A stretch of DNA of 64,000 nucleotides, taken from Flagellimonas profundi. Its GTDB lineage: Bacteria; Bacteroidota; Bacteroidia; Flavobacteriales; Flavobacteriaceae. Positions within the stretch are counted from its first letter, which is position 1; each line of letters starts with the position of its first letter. Positions 36,927 through 45,386 of the stretch are shown here, one piece after another. The notes beneath the pieces are model-generated. The model was not told the origin of the DNA, did no database searches, and saw only the letters and a list, made by a program, of their open reading frames with translations. The stretch spans positions 1 to 64,000 of the forward strand of contig NZ_JAFLNM010000001.1 in NCBI RefSeq assembly GCF_017313275.1. Direction: 5' to 3'. The position numbers were made by a program, and so were the translations under genes.

Positions 36927-38136
36927 CGTTTGCTTTAAATGCTTGTATTTTTTGATTCAGATTCTTCAATTCGGTTTCGGTCACGTATTGCTTCTCTCTT
37001 AGTTTGGAGATGGTACCCATCAATATTTTCACGTCTTTTAAATCGGTATTGCTCCGCATGGACAGATTTCTCAAAAACATTTCGTCCTGCAAATCTTGGG
37101 TAGAGATATGTAGTTTAGACCTTAGATATTCCAAAAAGTAATCAATTTTATGTTTGGTGATCAAGTGTAGTTCCCCTTTTTCGAAATACATGTCCGCTAT
37201 GGTCCGGGTAAAGGCCAATGTTTGGTTCTTTAAGGGCTGTACCACTGGAATGGCCCGTTGTTTTCTTTTTCCTTCAAAAATGATGTAGACAAGCGCCCCG
37301 ATCAGCACAAGATAGTAGGCCCATTTAAATTCTTTGGTGTTTAAAAAGAGATACATGGGAGAGGTATAAAAGGATTTCCCTGATTTATGGAAGTTGTCCA
37401 TGTAAATCTGTTTATCGGTATCCAAATAAGATAACAGCCCTGCGGTATACTCTTGATTAGTATCCTTTAGGATAAAGTAATTGGTAAAGGCCTTCGGGAA
37501 ACTGGTCAACAGGATCTCCCCGTTTCCAAAGGGTTGTTTGATGGTATTGACATGTTTTTTGATGTTATCCGTACTGTCCGACCGAGTATATACCTGGGCC
37601 AAAACGGTAGTCTGTAAGGTATCCAACTGATCAAAACCAATGGTGTAGTAATCTTTGGTGAATTTGTAGGTGGAACTCGTCAATTTTGGATTGGAAAGTT
37701 CCAAATAAAAAAGAGGCTCCAATTGTCCATCGTTATACACGTTGGTCTGTTCCAAATGAAGGGTGTCCAATAATTTTTGTTCAAAACGGTCCGAGGCTAC
37801 AAAAAGCGTATTTCCTTGGTCGACCCAATCCAATAACGCATTTAGTTCGGCCTCTCCAAAAGAGACCGTTTCATTCACAAAAAAGTAAGTGCCCCTAATG
37901 GAGTCTGTGCGGGTCAATAATTCAAAGGGTGGTTTTTGGACTTGTTGCACGTGGTCTGGAAAGTATTTTTCCATCAAGTTGTTGAGCACGTAGGTCCCAT
38001 AAGGTATTTTATGGTGCGACACATAGGAGGGGAACCAATTCACTTTTTTGGGCTTGTTGTATTCCATGGCAAATATGGCCGCAAGGGTCAAAACGCCGAT
38101 TATTAAATATATCCAACCCTTTCTAGACATCGGCAA
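36913..38136 (-). CDS. DUF4350 domain protein
   Basis: A 407-residue protein with one helix at the N-terminus (GWIYLIIGVLTLAAIFAMEY) and another in the C-terminal half (YYLVLIGALVYIIFEGK). Between them is a DUF4350-like region, a GATase-like fold with VNETVSFGEAELNALLDWVDQGNTLFVASD. The end is helical (LKDVKILMGTISKLREKQYVTETELKNLNQKIQ). It overlaps both neighbours (MoxR by 14 nt, DUF4129 by 14 nt), so translation is coupled. Role unknown; it is a regular part of this cluster type. Confidence 0.83.
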   Translation of the reverse strand: MPMSRKGWIYLIIGVLTLAAIFAMEYNKPKKVNWFPSYVSHHKIPYGTYVLNNLMEKYFPDHVQQVQKPPFELLTRTDSIRGTYFFVNETVSFGEAELNALLDWVDQGNTLFVASDRFEQKLLDTLHLEQTNVYNDGQLEPLFYLELSNPKLTSSTYKFTKDYYTIGFDQLDTLQTTVLAQVYTRSDSTDNIKKHVNTIKQPFGNGEILLTSFPKAFTNYFILKDTNQEYTAGLLSYLDTDKQIYMDNFHKSGKSFYTSPMYLFLNTKEFKWAYYLVLIGALVYIIFEGKRKQRAIPVVQPLKNQTLAFTRTIADMYFEKGELHLITKHKIDYFLEYLRSKLHISTQDLQDEMFLRNLSMRSNTDLKDVKILMGTISKLREKQYVTETELKNLNQKIQAFKANVDGK

Positions 38137-38854
38137 TTGAATTTTTTAAGGAGGTGAATACAATTTCAGCTTTCTCATAACGTGATTGGTCCAGTTCAAA
38201 TTCTCCGTACCAAACATAATCGTAGAGCAAGGTGGCCTTTCCAAACTCATTTTTCAATACAGTTTCGGAAAGCTCCTCCAAATAATCGTCATTGGTTTTC
38301 TGTTGCTGCCAATCTATCATCTCCCGTTCCGATAACAATTGAAGGATGTAGAGGTAATAATACCGGATGGCAAGCCTGTAATTTTGATCTGCCAGTGCAT
38401 TTTTGATCAATTGCTGGATATCCTCATTTTTGATGATGTGTTCATCTTCGGATAGAGACACCACGTTAGGGTTTTTCCTGTTTTTCCCCATTCCCTGCAT
38501 ATTGGATTTTACGAAGAAGCGAATCACTAAATAAAGGAACAAGGCCAAGAGCAGATAGGGGAGAATTTGCAAAAACACGGCCAAATAGCCTTCGGCATTT
38601 CCAACACCAAAGATCCATTCAAAAAAGCTCCGCAGAATATTGTAGAACCAATTGGTAATATCGGACCACCACGTGTTTTCAGGTTCTACCTCCTCATAAT
38701 TGAAGGTGCTATCCTGCTTAAAGGTTTCAAAGTCTTCCTCACTGAATTCGATGGGGTCGATATCCGATGTGTCATACCTGACAATCGAGTCGTTCTGGGC
38801 CAAAAGAATTGACCAGGAAAAAAACAGGTATGATAAGATCAGCAATCTATGCAT
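38123..38854 (-). CDS. DUF4129 domain protein
   Basis: A 243-residue exported membrane protein. A signal peptide (LLILSYLFFSWSILLAQ) is followed by an acidic extracytoplasmic part, a membrane helix (YLAVFLQILPYLLLALFLYLVIRFF), then a cytoplasmic DUF4129 region with YRLAIRYYYLYILQLLSEREMIDWQQQKTNDDYLEEL. The motif ending LYDYVWYGEFELDQSRYEKAE is characteristic. DUF4129 is also found at the end of some transglutaminase-like membrane proteins. Part of the six-gene cluster; it starts directly where the membrane-protein gene ends. Confidence 0.84.
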   Translation of the reverse strand: MHRLLILSYLFFSWSILLAQNDSIVRYDTSDIDPIEFSEEDFETFKQDSTFNYEEVEPENTWWSDITNWFYNILRSFFEWIFGVGNAEGYLAVFLQILPYLLLALFLYLVIRFFVKSNMQGMGKNRKNPNVVSLSEDEHIIKNEDIQQLIKNALADQNYRLAIRYYYLYILQLLSEREMIDWQQQKTNDDYLEELSETVLKNEFGKATLLYDYVWYGEFELDQSRYEKAEIVFTSLKNSIADV

Positions 38855-39745
38855 CTATTCCTCTGAGGATTTTCCGAGGCTTTCAATACGCTCAAAAGTA
38901 CCCGTAAAATTTTTCTTTTCGTTGAGGTTAAAAAAGATAAGGGCAGTGGCCACTAGTAGAATAATGTTCATCAAAAATTGTACTAAGCTACTCAGAATGT
39001 TCAGGAAAAGATATATGGGGTCGTTGAACAAACTCATGTTTTCGGCATCCATCTCGCCCGAAAATACGCCCATTTTTATCCAAGTGTATATGGCTCCCGG
39101 TAAACTAAAGGCATACGTGGCGACCATCACAATAATGTATATGATAAAGAGTGTGGCGAAGGTAATCCACCAGTTTTCCTTGATCAAGGAAAAGCTGTAC
39201 TGGTAGGAATCCATGGTGTCCTTTTTCAGAAAAACCAAAATGGCAAATGAAATGGATAAGGGTACGGCCAAATAAATACCAGGTAAAAGACAGAACATGG
39301 CCCCGATAAATACCGATAGACCTACCAAAATACCTAAACCGATCAACGACCAGAAAGAACCGTACACACCTTGTCGAATTTCATCAAAATCAGTGGTTCC
39401 TTTATGGTCAATATACGATTTGATATAGTAAAGTACCGTGCCCTGTGCCAATACATAAGCCGCGATTGAGCTTAACATCAGAGCCAATACCGATATGACC
39501 ATGATAACTGGCGAGAATGCGGAAAATTGATTTCCCCCAATGGCTGTCAGGTTAAAAACATCGCCTATAGTGTACATGTAAAACCCCATGGAAATCAACA
39601 TTGCCAAAATGTAAGGCCCTACAATTTTTAAAATGGTTCCGAAAAAGGGTTTGAATTCATTGCGGATAAAGCCGAAGGAATCGGAAAGTATTTCTCCCAA
39701 TTCGCGCTGCTTTTTAAACTCTATATATTTATTGGTTGTTTGCAT
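38855..39745 (-). CDS. Integral membrane protein of the MoxR cluster
   Basis: A 296-residue protein with about six transmembrane helices (for example ILAMLISMGFYMYTI, PVIMVISVLALMLSSIAAYVLAQG and FATLFIIYIIVMVATYAFSLPG). The cytoplasmic N-terminus (MQTTNKYIEFKKQRELGEILSDSFGFIRNEFKPF) resembles GlpM/YciC-type or glycerophosphodiester-phosphodiesterase membrane-domain proteins. I cannot name a function. It overlaps the SpoIIM gene by 17 nt and touches DUF4129 without a gap. Confidence 0.7.
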   Translation of the reverse strand: MQTTNKYIEFKKQRELGEILSDSFGFIRNEFKPFFGTILKIVGPYILAMLISMGFYMYTIGDVFNLTAIGGNQFSAFSPVIMVISVLALMLSSIAAYVLAQGTVLYYIKSYIDHKGTTDFDEIRQGVYGSFWSLIGLGILVGLSVFIGAMFCLLPGIYLAVPLSISFAILVFLKKDTMDSYQYSFSLIKENWWITFATLFIIYIIVMVATYAFSLPGAIYTWIKMGVFSGEMDAENMSLFNDPIYLFLNILSSLVQFLMNIILLVATALIFFNLNEKKNFTGTFERIESLGKSSEE

Positions 39746-40700
39746 GAACGGTTTTTCGATGGATTTGGTTTGGATAAATAATGTAGTAGTATATGATCAA
39801 TGACAACGAGGCCAGTATGATGAAAATTGCAAGCCAATCGGGCATTTCGGTATGTCTGGTCACAAAACCTTCCAAAAACCCTGCGATGATAAAGAAAGGT
39901 ACCGTGCTCACCATAATTTTAAGTCCGTTTTTAATACCCCGTTTAAAAGATTCCAATCGGGTATAAGTGCCCGGAAAAAGGATTCCGTTGGCTAAAACCA
40001 GACCTGCACAACCAGCTATGATGATAACGGATATTTCGATAGTTCCATGGATCCAAATAGTGCGTGCCGATTCCCAAAGCAGTCCCTTTTCGTAAAAAAA
40101 GTATTGAAAACTTCCCAGCATGATACCGTTTTGCAGCATAATATAGAGTGTTCCGACTCCCAAAAAAATACCGAATGCAAAAGCATAAATAGCTACTTTA
40201 ACATTGTTTATGGTAATGCCCAAGAACATATTGAAAGCGCCTTGTTCTTTGTAGACTGCCATGGGGTCGCCCTTTTCTATGTTCTCCAAGGTCATGTTTA
40301 CATAACCATTGCCCAATATGGACCGAACAAAATCACCTTCGTTGGTGGAAGAAAATGCACCTACGGCCGCAAAAAAGGCAAAAACCAAAAAAGAAATGAA
40401 CAATTCTCGGTGATGTTGTTTGAACATGGTGGGGAATTCCGTTTTCCAAAAATGGACAATACGATTTCTGGATTCCCGTTTGGTCTTATATATTTTTTGA
40501 TGCGCTTGTGAGGCAAGGGTATTCAGGTAAATTTGGGTATTGCTTCCTGGGTAAAAGGTCTTGGCGTAACCGAGGTGATCGGTAATCTCAATGTAAAGAT
40601 CCGAAAGCTCATCAGGATGAAGTCGCCCTTTATTGAGCAGGGCATTTTCAAAAGCGGCCCATTTATCCTTATTTTGCCTAACAAAAGCGGCCTCACGCAT
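39729..40700 (-). CDS. SpoIIM family (stage II sporulation M-like) membrane protein
   Basis: A 323-residue membrane protein. A soluble N-terminal helix region (about 1-95, REAAFVRQNKDKWAAFENALL) precedes a SpoIIM domain with five or so helices. The diagnostic sequence is FGIFLGVGTLYIMLQNGIMLGSF..WIHGTIEISVIIIAGCAGLVLANGILFPG. This organism does not sporulate, so the family name is historical; such proteins are a fixed part of MoxR/DUF58 envelope clusters in Bacteroidota. It is the first gene of the cluster and is divergent from the RDD gene, 35 nt away. Confidence 0.88.
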   Translation of the reverse strand: MREAAFVRQNKDKWAAFENALLNKGRLHPDELSDLYIEITDHLGYAKTFYPGSNTQIYLNTLASQAHQKIYKTKRESRNRIVHFWKTEFPTMFKQHHRELFISFLVFAFFAAVGAFSSTNEGDFVRSILGNGYVNMTLENIEKGDPMAVYKEQGAFNMFLGITINNVKVAIYAFAFGIFLGVGTLYIMLQNGIMLGSFQYFFYEKGLLWESARTIWIHGTIEISVIIIAGCAGLVLANGILFPGTYTRLESFKRGIKNGLKIMVSTVPFFIIAGFLEGFVTRHTEMPDWLAIFIILASLSLIIYYYIIYPNQIHRKTVHANNQ

Positions 40701-40735
40701 TTAATCCGGTGGTTTGTAAGTAAAGAAACTAAAAT

Positions 40736-41452
40736 ATGGAACAATTTCAAATAGAAACGGCCCAAAATATCACCATCAACCAAAACACCTCTCATTTAGG
40801 TGAACGTATGCTGGCTTACATAATCGATACCTTCATTATTGTGGTCTACACCATTTTGATTTTCGTTTTTTTGGCTTCCCTTGAGGTTGATATTGACGAC
40901 CAGTGGGCTTTTTATTTGATATTGTCCCTCCCCGCTTTTTTTTATTATTTGCTGTTTGAAACGTTGATGAATGGCAGGACAATCGGAAAGGGAGCCATGA
41001 ACCTTAGAGTGGTCAAACTTGATGGTTCCAAACCAAATTTCGGCAATTATTTTGTTCGATGGGCCTTACGGATCATAGATGTCAGCCTTACATCGGGAGG
41101 TGGCGCCGTACTCACTATTTTGATTCGTGGTAAGGGCCAGCGATTGGGCGACATTGCTGCAGGTACTACGGTAATCAGCGAAAAAAAACGAGTATCTTTG
41201 AGCGATACATTGCTTCGCGAATTACCGGACGATTATCAGCCAACCTTTCCACAGGTGACCGTTTTTAAGGATAAGGAAATGCAGACCATAAAAGAACTGT
41301 ACGACAAGGCCAAGCGCAATGCCAATCATAATATTATTGTTTCTTTGGACAAACGTATCAAAGAGGTGTTGGGTGTGCAGACTTCACTTCAGCCTATTGA
41401 TTTTGTGGACGTCATTATCAAGGACTATAATTACTACACCCAAAAAATGTAG
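40736..41452 (+). CDS. RDD family membrane protein
   Basis: A 238-residue protein with an RDD domain. The Arg and Asp residues lie in GERMLAYIIDTFIIV, the central NGRTIGKGAMNLRVV is conserved, and the following helices end in KGQRLGDIAAGTTVI. A cytoplasmic C-terminal helical tail of about 80 residues (LLRELPDDYQPTFPQ...YNYYTQKM) follows. RDD proteins occur next to SpoIIM/DUF58 clusters, and some are transporters. The 35-nt spacer to the divergent SpoIIM gene leaves little room for separate promoters. It is followed after two nucleotides by the TRIC-like gene. Confidence 0.9.
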   Translation: MEQFQIETAQNITINQNTSHLGERMLAYIIDTFIIVVYTILIFVFLASLEVDIDDQWAFYLILSLPAFFYYLLFETLMNGRTIGKGAMNLRVVKLDGSKPNFGNYFVRWALRIIDVSLTSGGGAVLTILIRGKGQRLGDIAAGTTVISEKKRVSLSDTLLRELPDDYQPTFPQVTVFKDKEMQTIKELYDKAKRNANHNIIVSLDKRIKEVLGVQTSLQPIDFVDVIIKDYNYYTQKM

Positions 41453-41454
41453 TT

Positions 41455-42069
41455 ATGCTGTATTTGACCATAGACATTTTGGGCACCATAGCCTTTGCCA
41501 TTTCGGGGGTTTTGGTCGCTATGGAAAAGCGTTTGGATCTTTTCGGGGTATTTATCATTGCTTTTGTGACAGCAATTGGTGGAGGTACTTTACGTGATTT
41601 GTTGATCGGGAACACACCCGTCGGCTGGATGCAGGACCTTACCTATGTGATTACCATATTTATTTCAGTGGTTTTTGCCATTATTTTTGTGAACAAACTC
41701 AAATACCTTCGCAAGTCGTTGTTCTTGTTCGATACCATAGGCATCGGACTTTATACCATGGTGGGTGTGGAAAAAGGTCTGGAAGCTGAGCTCTTGCCCG
41801 TTATGTGCATCTTTTTGGGTACCATGACAGCTTGCTTTGGCGGTGTAATACGGGATATCCTGTGTAATGAGATTCCTGTCATTTTCCGAAAGGAAATTTA
41901 TGCAACAGCATGTATTTTAGGGGCACTGAGCTATTTTTTGATGATACAGTTCCCTGTAAAGGACGAATACGCCTACATAGCAGGTATATTAGTGGTAATA
42001 CTCTTAAGGTTATTGGCAGTTCGTTTTAAAATAAGTTTGCCCAACATTTATAAAAAGCAAGTTCAATAA
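41455..42069 (+). CDS. TRIC/UPF0126 family cation channel protein
   Basis: A 204-residue membrane protein of the UPF0126 family, prokaryotic relatives of TRIC K+ channels. Two internally repeated glycine motifs are visible: FVTAIGGGTLRDLLIGNTPVGWM and TACFGGVIRDILCNEIPVIF. These form the seven-helix trimer of TRIC. It lies two nucleotides after the RDD gene and so is in the same transcript. Transported ion is inferred from the family. Confidence 0.9.
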   Translation: MLYLTIDILGTIAFAISGVLVAMEKRLDLFGVFIIAFVTAIGGGTLRDLLIGNTPVGWMQDLTYVITIFISVVFAIIFVNKLKYLRKSLFLFDTIGIGLYTMVGVEKGLEAELLPVMCIFLGTMTACFGGVIRDILCNEIPVIFRKEIYATACILGALSYFLMIQFPVKDEYAYIAGILVVILLRLLAVRFKISLPNIYKKQVQ

Positions 42070-42096
42070 CTACTTCGCTAACTTTTCTTCAATAGT

Positions 42097-42244
42097 GGTT
42101 AATCGTTGTTTAGTGGAATTAACCCTTCGTTAATCATTTTTACTTTTTCATTAACCTTGACCCTTTAGGTATAACTCTATTTTGGCCCTCGAGCAATATG
42201 TGTTAACCAAGCAAGGAGCATAAACAGGTAACCGGTCTCCTTGC
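42097..42244. repeat. Inverted repeats before the barrel/DoxX operon
   Basis: Two perfect inverted repeats occupy the gap: GGTTAAT/ATTAACC (42097-42124) and GCAAGGAG/CTCCTTGC (42211-42244). The second ends 21 nt before the ATG at 42266, so it may form a leader hairpin. No exact TAnnTTTG is present, hence regulation may be unusual. Confidence 0.45.
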
Positions 42245-42265
42245 AAAACCAATCGAATTTCAGGT

Positions 42266-43411
42266 ATGAAAACATCACGATCATCAATGATTCCATTTTT
42301 TGGGCTTATCCTATTTTTAGGAATCCATCAAGCCACTGCGCAGGGATGTGTCGCTATCAGACACTTTTCCTCTTGTGTGGGGAATACTTTGGAAAACAAT
42401 TTATTAGGTCCGGGGGACATTCAAATAGGAAGTAATTACAGATACTTTAAATCCTTTCGCCATTTTAGGGGAACGGAAGAAGAACCGGACAGGGTATCCA
42501 ATGGGTCGGAAGTAATCAACCATTCCCATTCCTGGGATTTTTTCCTGACCTATGGAATTTCGGATAGATGGTATGCCAGTATCACTATCCCAACTGTCAT
42601 CAATACGCGCTCCTCTTTATACGAGCACGGTAGGGATGAACGAAACACCACATTTTCAAGAGGCTTGGCCGATATTCGTGTGGGTGTCGGGTATTGGTTG
42701 TTTGATTTGGAAAAACACCAAAACGGAAACTTAGCTGTGGGGTTGGGACTTAAGTTGCCAACGGGCAGTTACAATGCCTCTGACATTTTTTACAATGTTG
42801 GACCGGAAGGTGGGCCACAAGTTAGACCTGTAGATCAAAGCATCCAACCTGGCGATGGTGGTTTTGGAATTACTTTGGATTTCCAGTTTTACCAAAAAAT
42901 CGCTGAACGCTTCTTTGCCTATGGTGGTGGATTTTATTTGATCAATCCGAGAGAGACCAACGGTACGCGCACCTTTAGGGAGACCTTAAGCCCGATTCTA
43001 CAAAATGAGGCTATTATGGCCGTTCCTGATCAGTTCTCGGTCAGGGCTGGATTTAGCCATAGTTTGAGCAATACCATTTCCGCTTCTTTGGGCGCACGCT
43101 ACGAGGGAGTTCCCGTTAAAGATTTGATAGGGGGGAACCAAGGTTTTAGACGACCTGGAAATGTGCTTTCCATTGACCCGGGAATCGCTTTTATGAAAGA
43201 TAACTTTTCGTTGAACCTGAACGTGCCGTTTGCGGTAAGAAGGGAACGTCCGCAAAGTGTTACCGATTTGGAAACACAACAGATGACGGGGGAGCCAAGA
43301 ATGGGAGATGCGGCATTCGCCGACTATTTGATCAATGTTGGGGTATCCTATCGATTTGCAAGAAGTAAGGTAAAAGTTGATCCAGAACTCATGAACGAAT
43401 TCAATAATTAA
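42266..43411 (+). CDS. Outer-membrane barrel-like protein with N-terminal Cys pair
   Basis: A 381-residue exported protein. The signal peptide (FFGLILFLGIHQATAQ) is followed directly by GCVAIRHFSSCVGN, with Cys28 and Cys37. The remainder is a run of amphipathic beta-strands with aromatic belts (GDIQIGSNYRYFKSF, YASITIPTVINTR, IRVGVGYWLFDL, GNLAVGLGLKLPTGSY, and final INVGVSYRFA), typical of a transporter-like outer-membrane barrel (meta-pathway phenol degradation/transporter class). I recognise no exact function. The Cys pair close to the mature N-terminus suggests a disulfide or metal site. It lies 11 nt before a DoxX-like gene, so the two are probably co-expressed. Confidence 0.78.
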   Translation: MKTSRSSMIPFFGLILFLGIHQATAQGCVAIRHFSSCVGNTLENNLLGPGDIQIGSNYRYFKSFRHFRGTEEEPDRVSNGSEVINHSHSWDFFLTYGISDRWYASITIPTVINTRSSLYEHGRDERNTTFSRGLADIRVGVGYWLFDLEKHQNGNLAVGLGLKLPTGSYNASDIFYNVGPEGGPQVRPVDQSIQPGDGGFGITLDFQFYQKIAERFFAYGGGFYLINPRETNGTRTFRETLSPILQNEAIMAVPDQFSVRAGFSHSLSNTISASLGARYEGVPVKDLIGGNQGFRRPGNVLSIDPGIAFMKDNFSLNLNVPFAVRRERPQSVTDLETQQMTGEPRMGDAAFADYLINVGVSYRFARSKVKVDPELMNEFNN

Positions 43412-43422
43412 ATAGTTATAAA

Positions 43423-43914
43423 ATGGGAAAGTCTATAAAAGAGCGAATGTTGTCCATTTCCATGGGCGTAGTTTATTTTTGGTTTGGAGCACTGAAATTT
43501 GTCCCTAACCTAAGTCCGGCCGAAGATTTGGCAAAAAATACCATTCATCATCTCACTTTTGGGCTTATTCCCGATGAGGTTTCCATTATCCTACTTGCCA
43601 TTTGGGAAGTAGGATTGGGATTTTTATTCGTTCTAGGGCTTTTCCGCAGGCAAGCAGTGATTCTTGCACTAATACATATGGTATGTACATTTACACCACT
43701 TTTGTTTTTCCCTAACGATGTTTTTGGAGAAGAACCACTATCATTGACTTTAGTTGGGCAATATATCATGAAAAACCTCATAATCATAGCCGTTCTAATT
43801 TCTATTTATGAAAGCAAAACTGCTCCAACAGGGCAAGAGGTGCCGTCTGAAAATAAAAAGGAGAGCTTTCCTTACCGGTTCATCATCGGGAAAAATCTCT
43901 TTAAAAAGGCTTAA
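43423..43914 (+). CDS. DoxX-like membrane protein
   Basis: A 163-residue membrane protein with four helices in the DoxX/MauE pattern: VVYFWFGALKFVPNLSPAED at the front, then IILLAIWEVGLGFLFVLGLF, AVILALIHMVCTFTPLLFFP and LTLVGQYIMKNLIIIAVLI. Related DoxX proteins couple to thiol or quinone redox reactions. Only the Cys in the third helix is visible, so a redox role for it is uncertain. It is paired with the barrel protein at 42266 in the same orientation. Confidence 0.8.
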   Translation: MGKSIKERMLSISMGVVYFWFGALKFVPNLSPAEDLAKNTIHHLTFGLIPDEVSIILLAIWEVGLGFLFVLGLFRRQAVILALIHMVCTFTPLLFFPNDVFGEEPLSLTLVGQYIMKNLIIIAVLISIYESKTAPTGQEVPSENKKESFPYRFIIGKNLFKKA

Positions 43915-43976
43915 TGTCCTTTAAGAATGATGGCTTTTTTAATTTTTCAAAAGGGATAAAAGTCCAAGAACTAAGT

Positions 43977-44705
43977 TTATAAAACTTCAGTCTTAAGGAT
44001 GTAAATATTTTGCCAAGGCCAATCGCCGTCGCCCACGGGAACATTGTTTATGGCATCCACAACGTCCATCCCTTCCACAACTCGACCAAAAGGAGTATAG
44101 GAGCCATCAAGGTGATATGAGCCAGGATTCGTTACTACGATGAAAAACTCGTAAGGAGAGGCCAACTTGTGCGGATTGTCCCTTTCACTACTGGGCATGG
44201 AAATGGTTCCCCTGTGGTGTTTATGTCCTTTTTTAGCATCTGGGGGGAGCAGGTATCGTCCTATTTTACCCCTTTTTCGTGCGGTTTTTCGGTCGTCGGA
44301 GTTTCCACCTTGAATTATAAAATCTTTAACGACACGGTGAAATTGGGTGCTGTCAAAATATTTTTGTCGCGCCAAATAAATGAAATTTGCCTTGTGATAT
44401 GGAACATCATCATATAACTGAACGGTAAAACTTCCCATCGTCGTGGTAATTTTAACCTTGTCCTTTTTAAGTTTTTTGGAATAATCAAAAAAGAAGTCGA
44501 TGGCATTTTCTTCCGTAAGTTGAAAAGGTTCTTCCTCTTCCTCCTCTTCTGCTATGGCGGTTGAATCCACTTCGATTTCCGGTATGGTGTCGGTGTTTGC
44601 AATATTTTCCTGAACTTTGTCTTTATCCTTTTTAGGGGATTCTCCACAGGAAACGAATAAAAGAAATAATATACTTGTAGTTAAAGCCGATTGTCTCAAC
44701 AGCAT
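43977..44705 (-). CDS. Lipoprotein cyclophilin-type peptidyl-prolyl isomerase
   Basis: A 242-residue protein with a lipoprotein signal (LLRQSALTTSILFLLFVSCGES, Cys about residue 20), an acidic linker (about 25-65, EEEEEEP) and a cyclophilin domain. The catalytic Arg is in FHRVVKDFIIQGGNSDD, and FGRVVEGMDVVDAINNVP closes the domain. It folds outer-membrane or periplasmic proteins by proline isomerisation. Its ATG overlaps the ATG of the divergent Nudix gene on the palindrome CATG, so their promoters must lie in each other's coding sequence. Confidence 0.91.
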   Translation of the reverse strand: MLLRQSALTTSILFLLFVSCGESPKKDKDKVQENIANTDTIPEIEVDSTAIAEEEEEEEPFQLTEENAIDFFFDYSKKLKKDKVKITTTMGSFTVQLYDDVPYHKANFIYLARQKYFDSTQFHRVVKDFIIQGGNSDDRKTARKRGKIGRYLLPPDAKKGHKHHRGTISMPSSERDNPHKLASPYEFFIVVTNPGSYHLDGSYTPFGRVVEGMDVVDAINNVPVGDGDWPWQNIYILKTEVL

Positions 44706-45345
44706 GAATTTTAATGAATTTTGTGAACTAGCTTTAAAATTAAAAAATCTCCCACTACCTGGAGAGGATTCCCATCATAAAATGTCTCCGCAACTTCGTA
44801 TTCAATGGTTGAAGAACAATAGGGTACAAGATGCAAATCCAAGAAGGGCAGGGGTAATGGCACTTTTTTATCCGGATGTTGAGCAGGAAACCCGATTACT
44901 TTTGATCCTAAGAAAAGTGTATCAAGGTGTCCACTCCAACCAAATTGGATTTCCCGGGGGTAAAGTGGAAAATGAGGACAGGGACTTGATGGAAACAGCT
45001 TTAAGGGAAACCCATGAAGAAGTCGGTGTGCCGCCCAAAGCGGTAGAGGTAATCAAAGAATTGAGTGAGGTTTATATACCCCCGAGCAATTTTTTAGTTC
45101 GCCCATACATTGGAATTTATCCAAATCCGAAACCTTTTATAAAGGAAGACGGCGAGGTTGAAAGTTTGGTAGAGGTGTATCTGAGGGATTTTTTGGATGA
45201 TTCCAACCATATTGAAGAAATTTTGAGTACTTCTTATGCGAAAAACATTAATGTACCCGCCTTTAAATTAAATGGTTACACTGTTTGGGGTGCCACAGCC
45301 ATGATGTTGAGCGAGATCAAGGAGCTTTTACGGCAAGTGCTTTAA
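44704..45345 (+). CDS. CoA pyrophosphatase-type Nudix hydrolase
   Basis: A 213-residue Nudix hydrolase of the CoAse (NudL/PCD1) type. The Nudix box is FPGGKVENEDRDLMETALRETHEEVGVP, with one extra residue in the first loop, and the CoAse signature YPDVEQETRLLLILRKVYQGVHSNQIG precedes it. It probably cleaves CoA or acyl-CoA to 4'-phosphopantetheine products. The start is ATG 44704 (MNFNEF), which fits the family; further upstream starts would extend into the divergent gene. A near-match -7 element (TATACTTG, 44670-44677) lies inside the neighbour's signal peptide codons. Confidence 0.88.
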   Translation: MNFNEFCELALKLKNLPLPGEDSHHKMSPQLRIQWLKNNRVQDANPRRAGVMALFYPDVEQETRLLLILRKVYQGVHSNQIGFPGGKVENEDRDLMETALRETHEEVGVPPKAVEVIKELSEVYIPPSNFLVRPYIGIYPNPKPFIKEDGEVESLVEVYLRDFLDDSNHIEEILSTSYAKNINVPAFKLNGYTVWGATAMMLSEIKELLRQVL

Positions 45346-45356
45346 TGGCTATTTTG

Positions 45357-45364
45357 TAAATTTG
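45357..45364 (+). promoter_or_regulatory. -7 element of acyltransferase gene
   Basis: TAAATTTG, exact TAnnTTTG match, 22 nt before the ATG at 45387; it lies just past the Nudix gene stop. Confidence 0.5.
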
Positions 45365-45386
45365 CAGTTAACAACCAACACTATAT

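Noticed and set aside
39729..40700. Sporulation gene
   Set aside because: SpoIIM-like proteins are widespread in non-sporulating bacteria and here belong to a MoxR cluster.
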